Source of the DNA: Cellvibrio sp. UBA7671
Lineage (GTDB): Bacteria; Pseudomonadota; Gammaproteobacteria; Pseudomonadales; Cellvibrionaceae
Length of the DNA: 64,000 nt
Direction of reading: 5' to 3'
NCBI GenBank assembly: GCA_002483145.1
Contig: DLHJ01000012.1
Span: 124,001-188,000, forward strand
Shown: positions 30,901-37,889 of the stretch, in pieces
How positions within the stretch are numbered: position 1 is the stretch's first letter
Layout of the letters: the number at the start of each line of letters is the position of its first letter
Translations under genes and position numbers: made by a program
Notes under the pieces: generated by a model
What the model was told of the DNA's origin: nothing
What the model saw: only the letters and a program-made list of their open reading frames with translations
Databases searched by the model: none

Positions 30901-31092
30901 GATAAGCTGCAGCTTTTTGTGGATGGCGAATGGCGTCTTGAAGTTAGCGCCTATTCTTCACCGTGGGCGCAATACTCAGTTCAACTGACAAGTGGTAACC
31001 ATGAAATTGAATGGCGCTATAGTAAAGATAGCAGTGTCGTCACCGGTGCTGATGCGGCTTGGATCGATAAAGTAGAATTTACAGCGAACTAA
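24973..31092 (+). CDS. Giant secreted protein with five tandem propeller-like/TSP3-like repeats
   Basis: A 2039-residue protein with signal peptide MLKQSLRLFVVLSFALFANLLWA. Five repeats begin at residues 28, 396, 761, 1129 and 1493 (spacing 364-368). Each opens with a block like DYAATMPEFIPDQIVSDGD, then IYLLS and IYRWSI, then strands such as RVYLGYSNG, LLGSGD and LGIFGSD; it reads like a beta-propeller of about 300 residues. Repeats 1-4 end in calcium-type motifs (DSDNDGVENTLDAFPLDPAA), i.e. thrombospondin type 3-like, with paired cysteines. After repeat 5 come further DxDxDG repeats (about 1775-1895) and a C-terminal jelly-roll-like domain (FEADTLSPLW). No sorting signal or catalytic motif seen. 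A surface or secreted binding role is inferred. Confidence 0.85.
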   Translation: MLKQSLRLFVVLSFALFANLLWAAKAVDYTPPDFIPDQVVSDEKIIYLLSKSNKAVYRWSIATSAYLSPLTVGLVKDDVEYLPTTIEVAPGHSRLYIGYETGDIRYLALSGTATERSFATTAMPIKELAAAGKYLIVVDGTSNYVGNRYSFNNRGTIIEQSSSYLDLVDHHIWSPADSKVYRVDSSQVDATSIDQKTGRFGIRSFLFSTHSLGTNGPILSISADGRYLLTHTGTIAAPLSRNIFLGNIGDWIKAGKFLPDGSIVSLRGVFYSWPSKAMLKMHDANLRVVEQREYAGEVLNIYGTASKYAVLMVNNEKLEIHTYVPNPDSDGDGVANATDAFPLDAAASRDADKDGYPDAWNKNQNASSSPTGLVLDAYPKDAECNSLAQGDGKLCNYTATTPVFTPDAVTSDAKTVYLLSIYNKKIYRWSVEKGTYISPLKPGITSGYQQLFPTTMAFAEDQNRLYLGYSSGAVNYVQPSGSSTVTEKPFATVDSAVSKLVPAGKMLVIQDQISRYSFDSKAVQKDKKQQYPDSAKYTWDKVNSRLYFLSSSYTNYQFYYFLVNQTSGKLSEYKSSAFNINNSLGNLLTLSPDARQILLGNGDIFKAENLSLSRSLGRRSDAAKWLADGSIVQAYSLGQKIVLSRIDQSNQLLETTSFDGDSLVGIFGTDKALVVLAFRFGKLVSYAYTPKDDIDGDKVPNAQDAFPNDPAASVDSDNDGYPDSWNRGYNQSKSTTGLVLDAYPKDSACALISDGNGTICDYAARVPAFIPDQIINEGDIVYLLSKANNRIYRWSITAGNYINPLVVGTKEGTNTLAPTSFAIVADHQRVYLGYSNGQINYINLDGAKENSFAIKTAGHQQLVAAGKYLLINSAYQYSSSGELGIYDKSGAAMFNGGSFYTSYTFGWDAVNSTVYSFRDNTSPNDLLFRVIDQATGNVTASGESPYHGDYLIKSPIRPSTDGSLVLLGSGDLYEQSQLKWVGSLGTQIDDARWLADNSLVTIKNHDSLINLQRRDTTLKLVEEISFAGIGLGIFGSDSKMVVLALDDEGKLQAHVYSPSNDTDADGVSNTADAFPMDPAASVDTDNDGYPDSWNSGKDAVDSTSGLTLDAYPVDSACYLSEHGDGSNCDYAATMPEFIPDQIVSDGDIIYYLSKSNGRIYRWSIADEKFINPWIVGITQGFTRVSPRKMALSQVHGRMYLGYETGQVRYINLSGVKENDFTAVAMSVNGLAAVGDHLLVQDSSGAWATHYIYDAAGALTDSKDWNYYSREYAWDSVNSKVYFFRDDTSPNDLHFEVIDPATGMITQEGETPYHGAYNTSGVIRVSGDGTRVLLGSGDIYNGADLTWATSVGAMVDARWLADSSLVTVKNSGNQFVVERRDASLRLVEQRIFAGEVLGIFGSDTEMTLSAFIDGKLGAYAYVPSDDSDNDGVENTLDAFPLDPAASVDTDNDGYPDAWNVGYTQADSTSNLNLDAYPQDSACYLPAHGNGTDCDYGATIPNYVPDQIASDAEYIYLLSSTNQRIYRWSLVDKKYVNPFVIGYKQGLATSLPKKMALSEAHQRIYLGYESGAIRYVDLATGQELPFANTAMAVNGLASVGNYLLAQDYSGAWAAHYIFDQTGTMTDYKDWNYASTEYTWSPLDSRVYYSGYWEAVDQETGKITSQGSLPYAYGYDQLGTRVSPDGSMVLLGNGAIYSSIDLSLQKNLSTSLRDALWTGFALTTLEYNQLKVRSPIDFSELQSHPVTGTALRIVADGQYAVVVHVVNGAVQFSQFAIGDSDGDGLPKWWEESNGLDDDYAGDAALDSDGDTLTNLEEYQAKTNASLVDTDGDGISDGDEVKTYFTNPIKTDSDADGLTDYVELFDHQTDPLNPDTDNDTYSDYAEVSVYATDPKDATSVPPAITTMQESFEADTLSPLWVAGTNNNANWTVDISSAFAGANSIRSGAVDHNQRSSIVFKGLFAAGTLSFHARVDAEGCCDKLQLFVDGEWRLEVSAYSSPWAQYSVQLTSGNHEIEWRYSKDSSVVTGADAAWIDKVEFTAN
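25054..30291 (+). repeat. Five in-frame coding repeats of about 1.1 kb
   Basis: Repeat units start at 25054, 26158, 27253, 28357 and 29449; successive distances are 1104, 1095, 1104 and 1092 bases, all multiples of three. Units 3-5 are the most alike: units 3 and 4 share DDTSPNDLxF and SPYHG-type blocks, units 4 and 5 share SGAWAxHYI and KDWNY. This suggests stepwise internal duplication. The fifth unit ends where the DxDxDG-rich tail begins. Confidence 0.85.
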
Positions 31093-31129
31093 AAAGAGTT
31101 AGGTGGATGTAGTGTGGGGCCCCCAGGGT

Positions 31130-31648
31130 ATGAAAATAAAAGTGATTTTCTTACTGGCAGGTTCAATAGCTGTGCTCTTGGCAGCCTTCTATTACCTGCG
31201 GCCCGTGCCTGTGGTTCAAGATAATGGTGCTATTGAGGTAAAGGCTCTCCCCCTCGCGGCGGTTTCTAGCTCGACCTCATCTGCTTCTATCGCAATAAAA
31301 AATAACGCCGCTTTTGTATCCGAGCCCCCAATAGCAGGAGCCCCGAGCGGCGGATTTGATGCTGAAGCATTAGTCGCAAAGTTGGCATTGAGCAAGGATA
31401 ACGGGAAGATTGAGTTTGTTAAGAACACCCAGGGGGTGATAATTAAGGAGTTAGATCAGGATCCGGCTAGTATTTCATTCCAAAAACCGCTCCGAGAGTA
31501 TGGATATCTGAATGGAAAAGTTAATTCGATGACTCGGTATGAGTACAGTTCAGGGAAAGTTACCGCTTATAAACTACAGGTTGCATATGACTCAGCCGGT
31601 GAAGTGTCGGATTATCGGGAGTCGTCAACTACTCATGATTTCCAGTGA
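31130..31648 (+). CDS. Small membrane-anchored protein of unknown function
   Basis: A 172-residue protein whose N-terminus is a signal anchor (MKIKVIFLLAGSIAVLLAAFYY), followed by a proline/alanine/serine-rich stretch and a C-terminal domain of about 90 residues ending SDYRESSTTHDFQ. An upstream in-frame GTG at 31103, preceded by AAAGAG, would add nine residues and cannot be ruled out. Starts 37 bases after the giant repeat protein in the same direction, so the two are probably co-transcribed and may work together. No family recognised. Confidence 0.7.
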   Translation: MKIKVIFLLAGSIAVLLAAFYYLRPVPVVQDNGAIEVKALPLAAVSSSTSSASIAIKNNAAFVSEPPIAGAPSGGFDAEALVAKLALSKDNGKIEFVKNTQGVIIKELDQDPASISFQKPLREYGYLNGKVNSMTRYEYSSGKVTAYKLQVAYDSAGEVSDYRESSTTHDFQ

Positions 31649-31750
31649 ACCTGAAACAAATAGCGAATCCTAGCTACAAATCATTACAGTCTCTTTTGCT
31701 GATCAAGACTATAAATAGACTATCCCCTTTTTTCTCCGTACATTCTCTAT

Positions 31751-32665
31751 ATGAGCCTTACTCACCGATTGATTACCTGTGTCTTTCCCATGGTCTTCGC
31801 GCCATTGTTGGCGATTGGTGCGTTCGCCTGCGAGCCGGAAATAGAAGACTGCGTTGAAATCGGTAAGTGGGAATTGAGCCTGGGCGTGGGTGCGGGTATA
31901 CGCACTAATCCGCTGGAGGCGACACCCGATATCCCGCTATTTTTAATTCCGGAAGTAAACTACAACGGCGAGCGCTTTTTTATCCAGAACCTCGATTTTG
32001 GATTTATTCTCTGGGAGAGCGAAACCCAGCAGCTCAATTTGTTGGCCACCCCAAGCTATGACCAAGTGTATTTCCATCGCTGGAGTCCTAGCAATTTTTT
32101 TATTGATTCCAATGGCTTTGCCACTACTGGTAAAGGCAGCACTGATGATGAAGATCTGCCAGTGATTGATACCGGTGGTGATAAAGAACTGATTGCGCCC
32201 GGTTTTAAAGATGTGCAAACGCGCCAATTACGCAATCGTCGAATGGCCGGTTTGGGCGGAATTGAATACAGTGTTACTACTGCACTGGTTGATTTGCAGT
32301 TGCAGTATGTTACTGACTTTACCGGTGTTCACGACGGCGATGAAGTACGTGTAGCCCTCGCGAAATATTGGTCAACTGGCCGCCACCAGATTTCAGCTTC
32401 GGTTGGCGCAATCTGGCAAAGCAGTGAAGTCATCAATTATTACTACGGAGTTACCGAACCGGAAGCTGACCTCCGCGGTACCTACAGCACTGATGCCGTC
32501 CTGACGCCAGTGGCGCGAGTGGAGTGGAATTATCAACTGACCGAACGCTGGGATTTGCGTTTCTTGGCCAATTATCGCCAGTTACCCGATGAGATCTCAG
32601 CCAGTCCACTAATAAATGACAATAAAGTGATCACTGTTTTCATTGGGGGGGTGTACCATTTCTGA
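31751..32665 (+). CDS. MipA/OmpV family outer-membrane protein
   Basis: A 304-residue outer-membrane beta-barrel. A signal peptide (LITCVFPMVFAPLLAIGAFA) precedes the family's typical opening, here KWELSLGVGAGIRTNPL then IPEVNYNGERFFIQNLDFGF. The C-terminus ends in aromatic IGGVYHF as outer-membrane barrels do. MipA scaffolds murein enzymes in E. coli, while other members respond to antimicrobial stress; the role here is unknown. First gene of a run that ends with a two-component system, a neighbourhood I recall for MipA-DUF3019 pairs in other marine gammaproteobacteria. Confidence 0.87.
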   Translation: MSLTHRLITCVFPMVFAPLLAIGAFACEPEIEDCVEIGKWELSLGVGAGIRTNPLEATPDIPLFLIPEVNYNGERFFIQNLDFGFILWESETQQLNLLATPSYDQVYFHRWSPSNFFIDSNGFATTGKGSTDDEDLPVIDTGGDKELIAPGFKDVQTRQLRNRRMAGLGGIEYSVTTALVDLQLQYVTDFTGVHDGDEVRVALAKYWSTGRHQISASVGAIWQSSEVINYYYGVTEPEADLRGTYSTDAVLTPVARVEWNYQLTERWDLRFLANYRQLPDEISASPLINDNKVITVFIGGVYHF

Positions 32666-33110
32666 TGGGGACCTGCTGAGCGCACGCGCCATAACACCTC
32701 TGACGGTATCCCTTTTCCTGGCAGTCTTACTGCAGGGAAGCTATGCGCTCGCCGATAATTTATCGCAATCGAGTTCATCATCATTACCGCTAATCCAGTT
32801 TTCAATCAAACCGCGCTTGTGTGTATTAAATGCGGGCGAAGAGATGTGCCGCGATGAACTGGAAGTAAAATGGATATCGGCGCAAGCGCGTTCGCTGTGT
32901 TTATACCAGACCGATAAAACCGAACCCTTGCGCTGTTGGCAAGATGCCACCAAAGGCGAATACCAATTTGAATTGACGGCGAGTGTCAGCACCGATTTTC
33001 AATTACGCGAATTGGACAGCAGTACCTCGTTGAGTGACCAGCGCTTTCAAGTTGTATATAACGAAAAAAAATACCGCAAAGCCAGGCGTAATCCCTGGAG
33101 TTTTTTTTAG
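32643..33110 (+). CDS. DUF3019 family secreted protein
   Basis: A protein of about 155 residues with a hydrophobic export segment (ITPLTVSLFLAVLLQGSYALA) and a mature domain with the cysteine-containing FSIKPRLCVLNAGEEMC and SLCLYQ...LRCW blocks characteristic of DUF3019. It overlaps the mipA-like gene by 23 bases. No ATG fits: the first possible start is TTG at 32643 and other in-frame options are CTG near 32673. Translational coupling to the upstream gene is likely and the exact start is uncertain. Typically encoded beside MipA and an OmpR-type two-component system, as here. Confidence 0.78.
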   Translation: MGGCTISDGDLLSARAITPLTVSLFLAVLLQGSYALADNLSQSSSSSLPLIQFSIKPRLCVLNAGEEMCRDELEVKWISAQARSLCLYQTDKTEPLRCWQDATKGEYQFELTASVSTDFQLRELDSSTSLSDQRFQVVYNEKKYRKARRNPWSFF

Positions 33111-33155
33111 CAATCACGCCTGATAACCCACGGACTTTTTAATAGGGTGTTAACC

Positions 33156-34313
33156 ATGCTGCAAACGCTTATCAAAAAAATACTGTTCTGCTTTCTCTGT
33201 ATATCCACTCCGGCTTTTGCCCAAACTGCGCTGTTTCATATGCAAGGAGAATCGGGCGATAGGGAAATGTATTTTGCCGATTTCCGGGTAGTTTCAGATC
33301 GTACGCCGATGAATATGATCTTTGGACCGATCAGTGTAAAAGAGTTGGATGTAACGGCCGTATATGAAAGTGAAGCCAAACCTGAATATGTTCTAATGCG
33401 CTTGCAGTTTGAGTGTATGGTTAAGCATACCTTTGACGGGAAAAATATCCCCAAACAGCCTGGTTTTAATGATCCCGTGACTATGCGCATGGCAGAAAAC
33501 AGCTACATGTTGCGCCGATCAGATTTAAAAAGCCAAGCGGTTCCCAGTAGTGAATGGAAGAAAGCAAATTCACCCATGCTGTTGAAAGCTGCAAAAATCG
33601 CCTGCAATGATGATGTTATGCACAGCGCAGTTAAGGCGGCGTTAAATAAAAGGACGGAACAATTTGAAATGGAAAAATTCAACAAAAAAATAAATAAAAT
33701 TGGGTTGCCATCGGATTTTTATATGGTCAGCTACTCGACCCCGCCTGAATTTCTGGATTTCGCATGGCAGGTAGCCTGGTGGCCAAAAAAACGCCCTGAT
33801 CCTACGGGTAGATGGTCGAGTTATCCCACTAAAAAAGAATGGGCTGAGTACCAGAAAAAAATGGCGGAATTGGAAGGAGGTATCCAATCTGCAGCGCAAA
33901 CGATAAAGGAAGATTTGGAGGCGAATCTTGCCGATATGCAAGCCGAGTTTGATTTTAAAGACGAAGCAGCAAAAGTCCAGGGTAAGCGGAAGTTGAATCG
34001 TTATGAAGTGAATTTAATTCAAGTCTGGCTCGGAAAAACGGAAGCGGATGTCGTGAGAAAAATGGGCAACCCTGTCGTCAATGAGGCGGGCAATATGCGC
34101 TTTTTGGATTATGCAAATGAATTCAGCAATAAATCAGTAGTGATGGATATGAAGTCCGGCGCTGCTTGGGAGGAAGGTATTTATTCGCGCTGCAATTTCC
34201 AATTCATTTTCATTCCGGACAAGAGTTCGGCTTGGCGTGTTGCCGATGTCCGCGTATGGGCTGAGGGCGACGCCAGTTTCACCTGTAGCGGTTTTGCGGA
34301 AGTTCCGGATTAA
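33156..34313 (+). CDS. Secreted protein of unknown function with BamE-like C-terminal motif
   Basis: A 385-residue protein with signal peptide (LIKKILFCFLCISTPAFAQ). The start ATG 33156 lies 8 bases after AGGG; a GTG at 33147 is less likely. The middle is rich in lysine and glutamate with a probable helical stretch (about residues 225-290). The C-terminal part contains WLGKTEADVVRKMGNPVVN, resembling the SmpA/BamE pattern in which a short outer-membrane-associated domain starts with G-x-T-xx-V-xxx-hG-P. No overall family recognised. Lies in the mipA-DUF3019-two-component run. Confidence 0.75.
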   Translation: MLQTLIKKILFCFLCISTPAFAQTALFHMQGESGDREMYFADFRVVSDRTPMNMIFGPISVKELDVTAVYESEAKPEYVLMRLQFECMVKHTFDGKNIPKQPGFNDPVTMRMAENSYMLRRSDLKSQAVPSSEWKKANSPMLLKAAKIACNDDVMHSAVKAALNKRTEQFEMEKFNKKINKIGLPSDFYMVSYSTPPEFLDFAWQVAWWPKKRPDPTGRWSSYPTKKEWAEYQKKMAELEGGIQSAAQTIKEDLEANLADMQAEFDFKDEAAKVQGKRKLNRYEVNLIQVWLGKTEADVVRKMGNPVVNEAGNMRFLDYANEFSNKSVVMDMKSGAAWEEGIYSRCNFQFIFIPDKSSAWRVADVRVWAEGDASFTCSGFAEVPD

Positions 34314-34324
34314 TAGGAGATAAA

Positions 34325-35053
34325 ATGAAATACCTAACCAGCATTTTAAGCACAACGTTTTTCGCCGCTCTTATTTCTACACAAGTAAGCGCAGCCAATT
34401 GCCCGGGTGGCATGATCGCCCAGGGGAGCACTTGCGTAGCTGATCACAAAGCAAAAACTGCTGCTGCTGACAGCAATTTTGACGTCCTTGGCGGCATTAT
34501 GGATACCAGCAAAAAGGAAATTAATGTTAAAGAAGCCATTGACAGCAATGTTAAAAATTTCCTTGATGACCCAAAGCACAAAGCTTGGGAGCAGGGCAGT
34601 TGGGAATTTTTTCAAGCTAATTCCAATGCAAAAAAAAGTGAATATTGCACAGCATTATTCAACAAACAGGGAAATATAGTTGCATTAATGGGCCCTGGTG
34701 GTTCTTATAAGGGTGCGCTTTTGGCCTTCTCAAATATTGCTGAAGTGGCAAACGGCGGAGGTAAATTTCCGATACCGGAGAAGCCCGGGACAATTGAGCT
34801 TACCCTTTATCAAAATGATGAGCCACCGGCAAAAGTGAAAGCCTTTCATTGGGATCTTGGTCAGGAAAATTTAGTGGGCGATGAAAAACCCCTGATTGTA
34901 TTTGCGGTACCTACCATTGAAGCAGCACTGGAGACGATGGAAGAGAAAATTAATTTCCGCCTGGAATATAACGGCGAAATTATTGAGCAGGTGGAGTGGC
35001 ACTCGGGCCAAATGGCAAAACAAAAATTACAGGCTTGCCTATCAGGCAAATAG
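34325..35053 (+). CDS. Secreted protein of unknown function
   Basis: A 242-residue protein with a clear signal peptide (MKYLTSILSTTFFAALISTQVSA). A short cysteine pair follows (CPGGMIAQGSTC), then a single domain with segments YCTALFNKQGNIVALMGPGG and FAVPTIEAALETMEEK. Starts 11 bases after the preceding secreted protein, with AATAGGAG as ribosome-binding site, so it is co-transcribed with it. No catalytic motif or family recognised; it may be a periplasmic partner of the upstream protein. Confidence 0.75.
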   Translation: MKYLTSILSTTFFAALISTQVSAANCPGGMIAQGSTCVADHKAKTAAADSNFDVLGGIMDTSKKEINVKEAIDSNVKNFLDDPKHKAWEQGSWEFFQANSNAKKSEYCTALFNKQGNIVALMGPGGSYKGALLAFSNIAEVANGGGKFPIPEKPGTIELTLYQNDEPPAKVKAFHWDLGQENLVGDEKPLIVFAVPTIEAALETMEEKINFRLEYNGEIIEQVEWHSGQMAKQKLQACLSGK

Positions 35054-35164
35054 TTTTTCTTGCGCACAAGTAACTTTTCTAGCATACAGGTAGCTTGGTT
35101 AAAAACAATGTTACTGCTATAAACCCGTTAAATCGTTTTATCTCTTTCAGCAGGACTCAAGTCG

Positions 35165-35866
35165 ATGTCGCAAAACAATTTGATTTTATTGGTTGAGGAT
35201 GATCGCCGTTTGGCACAGCTGGTAAAAGATTTTCTGGAGAGCAATGATTTTCAAGTTGCGATCGAGGAAAACGGCAATCGTGTTATTCGTCAGACGCAGA
35301 ATTTAAATCCTGCATTAATTGTGCTCGACTTGATGTTGCCCGGTAAAGATGGTTTGACGTTGTGCAAAGAATTGCGTCCGCAATTCAAAGGCCCGATCCT
35401 AATGCTCACCGCGCGCGATTCAGATTTGGACCAAGTGCTTGGCTTGGAATACGGCGCAGATGATTATGTGATTAAACCGGCCGAGCCGCGTGTGCTGCTC
35501 GCCCGCATCCGCGCGCTAATGCGCCGCTACTATCAGAATGATCCGCGTGAGCAAGAGGCTTTAATATTTGGTGAATTGTGTATCCAACCCACAGCGCGCA
35601 AAGTATTGCTTGGTGGAGAAGAAGTTGTGTTGTCCAGTCACGAATACGATTTGTTGTTAGCGCTTGCGGCACAAGCGGGGCAAATCCTCAGCCGCGAATT
35701 TTTGTTTAACCATATCTACAACCGTGAATACGATGGTTTGGATCGCACCATCGATGTTCGTATCTCCCAGCTGCGCAAAAAATTAAACGATAATCCGGAT
35801 AATCCAACCCGTATTAAAACCATTTGGGGCAAAGGGTATTTGTTTATTGCTGATGCCTGGAAATAA
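35165..35866 (+). CDS. OmpR-family response regulator (RstA-like)
   Basis: A 233-residue response regulator. The receiver domain shows VEDDRRLAQLV, the phospho-acceptor Asp55 in IVLDLMLPGKDG, and the switch lysine in YVIKPAEPRVLLARI. The C-terminal winged-helix domain shows SSHEYDLLLALA and RTIDVRISQLRKKL...GKGYLF. The KPAEPR variant is typical of RstA-like regulators. Precedes its sensor kinase by 21 bases. Probably regulates its own upstream envelope genes, by analogy with similar clusters. Confidence 0.93.
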   Translation: MSQNNLILLVEDDRRLAQLVKDFLESNDFQVAIEENGNRVIRQTQNLNPALIVLDLMLPGKDGLTLCKELRPQFKGPILMLTARDSDLDQVLGLEYGADDYVIKPAEPRVLLARIRALMRRYYQNDPREQEALIFGELCIQPTARKVLLGGEEVVLSSHEYDLLLALAAQAGQILSREFLFNHIYNREYDGLDRTIDVRISQLRKKLNDNPDNPTRIKTIWGKGYLFIADAWK

Positions 35867-35887
35867 TCGTGGACTTTTAATCCAACC

Positions 35888-37204
35888 ATGAATCGCGCCT
35901 TTATTTCCCTCTACTTTTTTATCGTCGCCTCAGTGGTTTTAATCGGCTGGGGTCTAAATCAGTTTTGGGAAAGCGTGGCACCCGAGCAGGAACCGACAGC
36001 GGAAATTCATGCACTCTTCGCGCTAATTGAAGATAATCTATTAACGCAACAACCACAGTCTGATACAGGCTATACACAAGCTGCGCAGCAATTGAGTAGA
36101 CAAGTCAATCTTACTCTCGAATTATTAGTACTTGATGATCTGGCACAATCGGCAGCTATGCATGAATTGCATGCAGGAAAAATTCTTGCGGCGAGCAGCA
36201 ACGGCGACATTATCTGGTACAAACGTCTCGCCCAAACTGATCAAGTCGTTATGCTCAGCATACCAGTGAGCGATGAAAGTGAATCACCGTTTTATCGCCT
36301 GCTGTTAATTGTGTTTTACCTTGCAATCGCACTAGTCATTTATTTATGGGTATGGCCACTCTCGCGCGACAGTAAAAAGCTCGAAAGCCAGACCCGAACT
36401 CTGGGCAAGGACGGTGTACCGGAAACACTCAAAATTTCCCCGACTTCTACACTCTATCCGCTCGCACAAGCCTTCAACCATATGGCGCAGCGTTTGCGCG
36501 AATTAATTGCATCGCACCGCGAAATGACCAACGCTGTCTCCCATGAATTACGCACACCTTTAGCACGGATGAAATTTGCCTTGGCGATGATTGAAGAGGA
36601 AAAACTCAACGATAAAGACCGTCGCCAGTTGCGCAGTGTGGAACAAGATATTGCCGAAATGGAATCGCTAATCAGCGCGCTTTTGGCCTATGCCGGGTTT
36701 GAGCAAAAAACCCAACAGCTGAAACAAACCAGCGGCCATATGCGCGACCTGCTCGATGAATTGCAACTGCGCTTTGCCCGTCACAATCAACGTCATTTAC
36801 AGTTGGACATTTGTGACCTCAGCAATAATGAGAAATTTGTTTGCGAGTGGAAACTGATTGAAACTGTATTGCAGAATTTCATCAACAACGCTGCGCGCTA
36901 CGCCAAATCGCGCATCCGTATTGAACTCATGCAAACGCAAAGTGAATACATTATCGCGGTAGAAGACGACGGCCCCGGCATCCCCGCCGATAAACGCGAG
37001 CGAGTGTTTGAATCCTTCGTTCGTCTGTATCACGAAGAGCAAAATGAAAACACAGCCGGCTCCGCCACTGGCGGTTTTGGTTTAGGCCTGGCGATTGTCA
37101 AGCGCATCATGCAATGGCATCATGGCACTGCGCAGTTTGTGGAGCCGGAAGTATTGGGTGGTGCGAGGGCGCAGATTCGCTGGCCGAAAAAACTCCTTAA
37201 TTAA
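35888..37204 (+). CDS. Sensor histidine kinase (RstB-like)
   Basis: A 438-residue inner-membrane kinase with two membrane segments (about residues 5-24 and 138-158) around a periplasmic sensor domain of about 110 residues, a HAMP-like region, the phospho-acceptor His219 in AVSHELRTPL, and a HATPase domain with N-box NFINNAARYA, DDGPGIP and GFGLGLAIV. All motifs are intact. Its stop overlaps the convergent HxlR gene by eight bases. Signal unknown. Confidence 0.93.
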   Translation: MNRAFISLYFFIVASVVLIGWGLNQFWESVAPEQEPTAEIHALFALIEDNLLTQQPQSDTGYTQAAQQLSRQVNLTLELLVLDDLAQSAAMHELHAGKILAASSNGDIIWYKRLAQTDQVVMLSIPVSDESESPFYRLLLIVFYLAIALVIYLWVWPLSRDSKKLESQTRTLGKDGVPETLKISPTSTLYPLAQAFNHMAQRLRELIASHREMTNAVSHELRTPLARMKFALAMIEEEKLNDKDRRQLRSVEQDIAEMESLISALLAYAGFEQKTQQLKQTSGHMRDLLDELQLRFARHNQRHLQLDICDLSNNEKFVCEWKLIETVLQNFINNAARYAKSRIRIELMQTQSEYIIAVEDDGPGIPADKRERVFESFVRLYHEEQNENTAGSATGGFGLGLAIVKRIMQWHHGTAQFVEPEVLGGARAQIRWPKKLLN

Positions 37205-37520
37205 TCGATTCATCCAACGCCTTAATCTGCAAAATTATTTCCACCACCTTGTTGCCTTTCTCCGTTAAATAATATTCCGTGCGCGGCGGTAATTCGTTGA
37301 AGCTTTTTTTATCGAGCAAACCGTACTCCACTAATTTGCGAAAACGTTCGCTTAATACTTTGGTAGAAATTCCTTCGATGCTGCGTTCCAGTTCGCCGGG
37401 GCGGTGAATGCCTTTACCGACATTGGTTAATACCGACACTGACCATTTACAGCCGATCACATCTTCCAGTTTTTGATAGCTAGAGCGGCTGCGGGATGAA
37501 ATATTTTTTGCGTTGTCCAT
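37197..37520 (-). CDS. HxlR-family transcriptional regulator
   Basis: A 107-residue winged-helix regulator of the HxlR type. Typical features are the early IGCKWSVSVLTNVGKGIHRPGEL stretch (key: CKW, RPGELER), GISTKVLSERFRKL in the recognition region, and the PPRTEYYLTEKG wing. The cysteine in CKW is the redox-sensing position in several HxlR proteins. Start ATG at 37520; two TTG codons just upstream are less likely. Divergent from a CxxC thioredoxin-like gene, fitting control by electrophile or redox stress, which is inference. Confidence 0.9.
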   Translation of the reverse strand: MDNAKNISSRSRSSYQKLEDVIGCKWSVSVLTNVGKGIHRPGELERSIEGISTKVLSERFRKLVEYGLLDKKSFNELPPRTEYYLTEKGNKVVEIILQIKALDESIN

Positions 37521-37526
37521 CAACAA

Positions 37527-37652
37527 TTTACCCCAAAAAGTAACCCGGGCACCAAAAAGTGCCTGCTGTTTTTTGCGCGTGGCAATTCGTAAAGTGAATC
37601 CAGTCGTTCATTCAAACGGCGATTTTCTTAACCCTAACAGAGAGAGTAGTTT
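37527..37652. promoter_or_regulatory. Divergent control region with CCAAAAAGT direct repeats
   Basis: Between the HxlR gene and the thioredoxin-like gene two copies of CCAAAAAGT occur at 37533-37541 and 37552-37560, 19 bases apart, close to the HxlR start. Repeats of this spacing could be the HxlR operator. A good ribosome-binding site (AGAGAG) precedes the ATG at 37653. Confidence 0.45.
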
Positions 37653-37889
37653 ATGAAAAGCCAAGCGATTTTTTATCATGCCGGTTGCCCGGTTTGTGTT
37701 GCCGCAGAACACCAGTTGCTGGACTTGGTTGATGCCAACCGTGTTCAAGTTGAGGTAGTGCATTTGGGTGATGCCCAACAGCGTGTGGCAGAGGCAAAAA
37801 AATTGGGTGTTAAATCTGTGCCCGCGTTGGTGGTGGATGGCCAGGTGTTACATATCAATTTCGGTGCGGCGATTGAAGCCTTGGAATAA
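37653..37889 (+). CDS. Thioredoxin/glutaredoxin-like CxxC protein
   Basis: A 78-residue thioredoxin-fold protein with active-site-like CPVC at residues 12-15, the cis-proline segment VKSVPALVVDG and a C-terminal helix. It is shorter than E. coli thioredoxin (109) and nearer in size to glutaredoxin 3 or small thioredoxin-like proteins. No signal peptide, so cytoplasmic. Divergent from an HxlR regulator, an arrangement that suggests induction by thiol or electrophile stress. Confidence 0.85.
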   Translation: MKSQAIFYHAGCPVCVAAEHQLLDLVDANRVQVEVVHLGDAQQRVAEAKKLGVKSVPALVVDGQVLHINFGAAIEALE

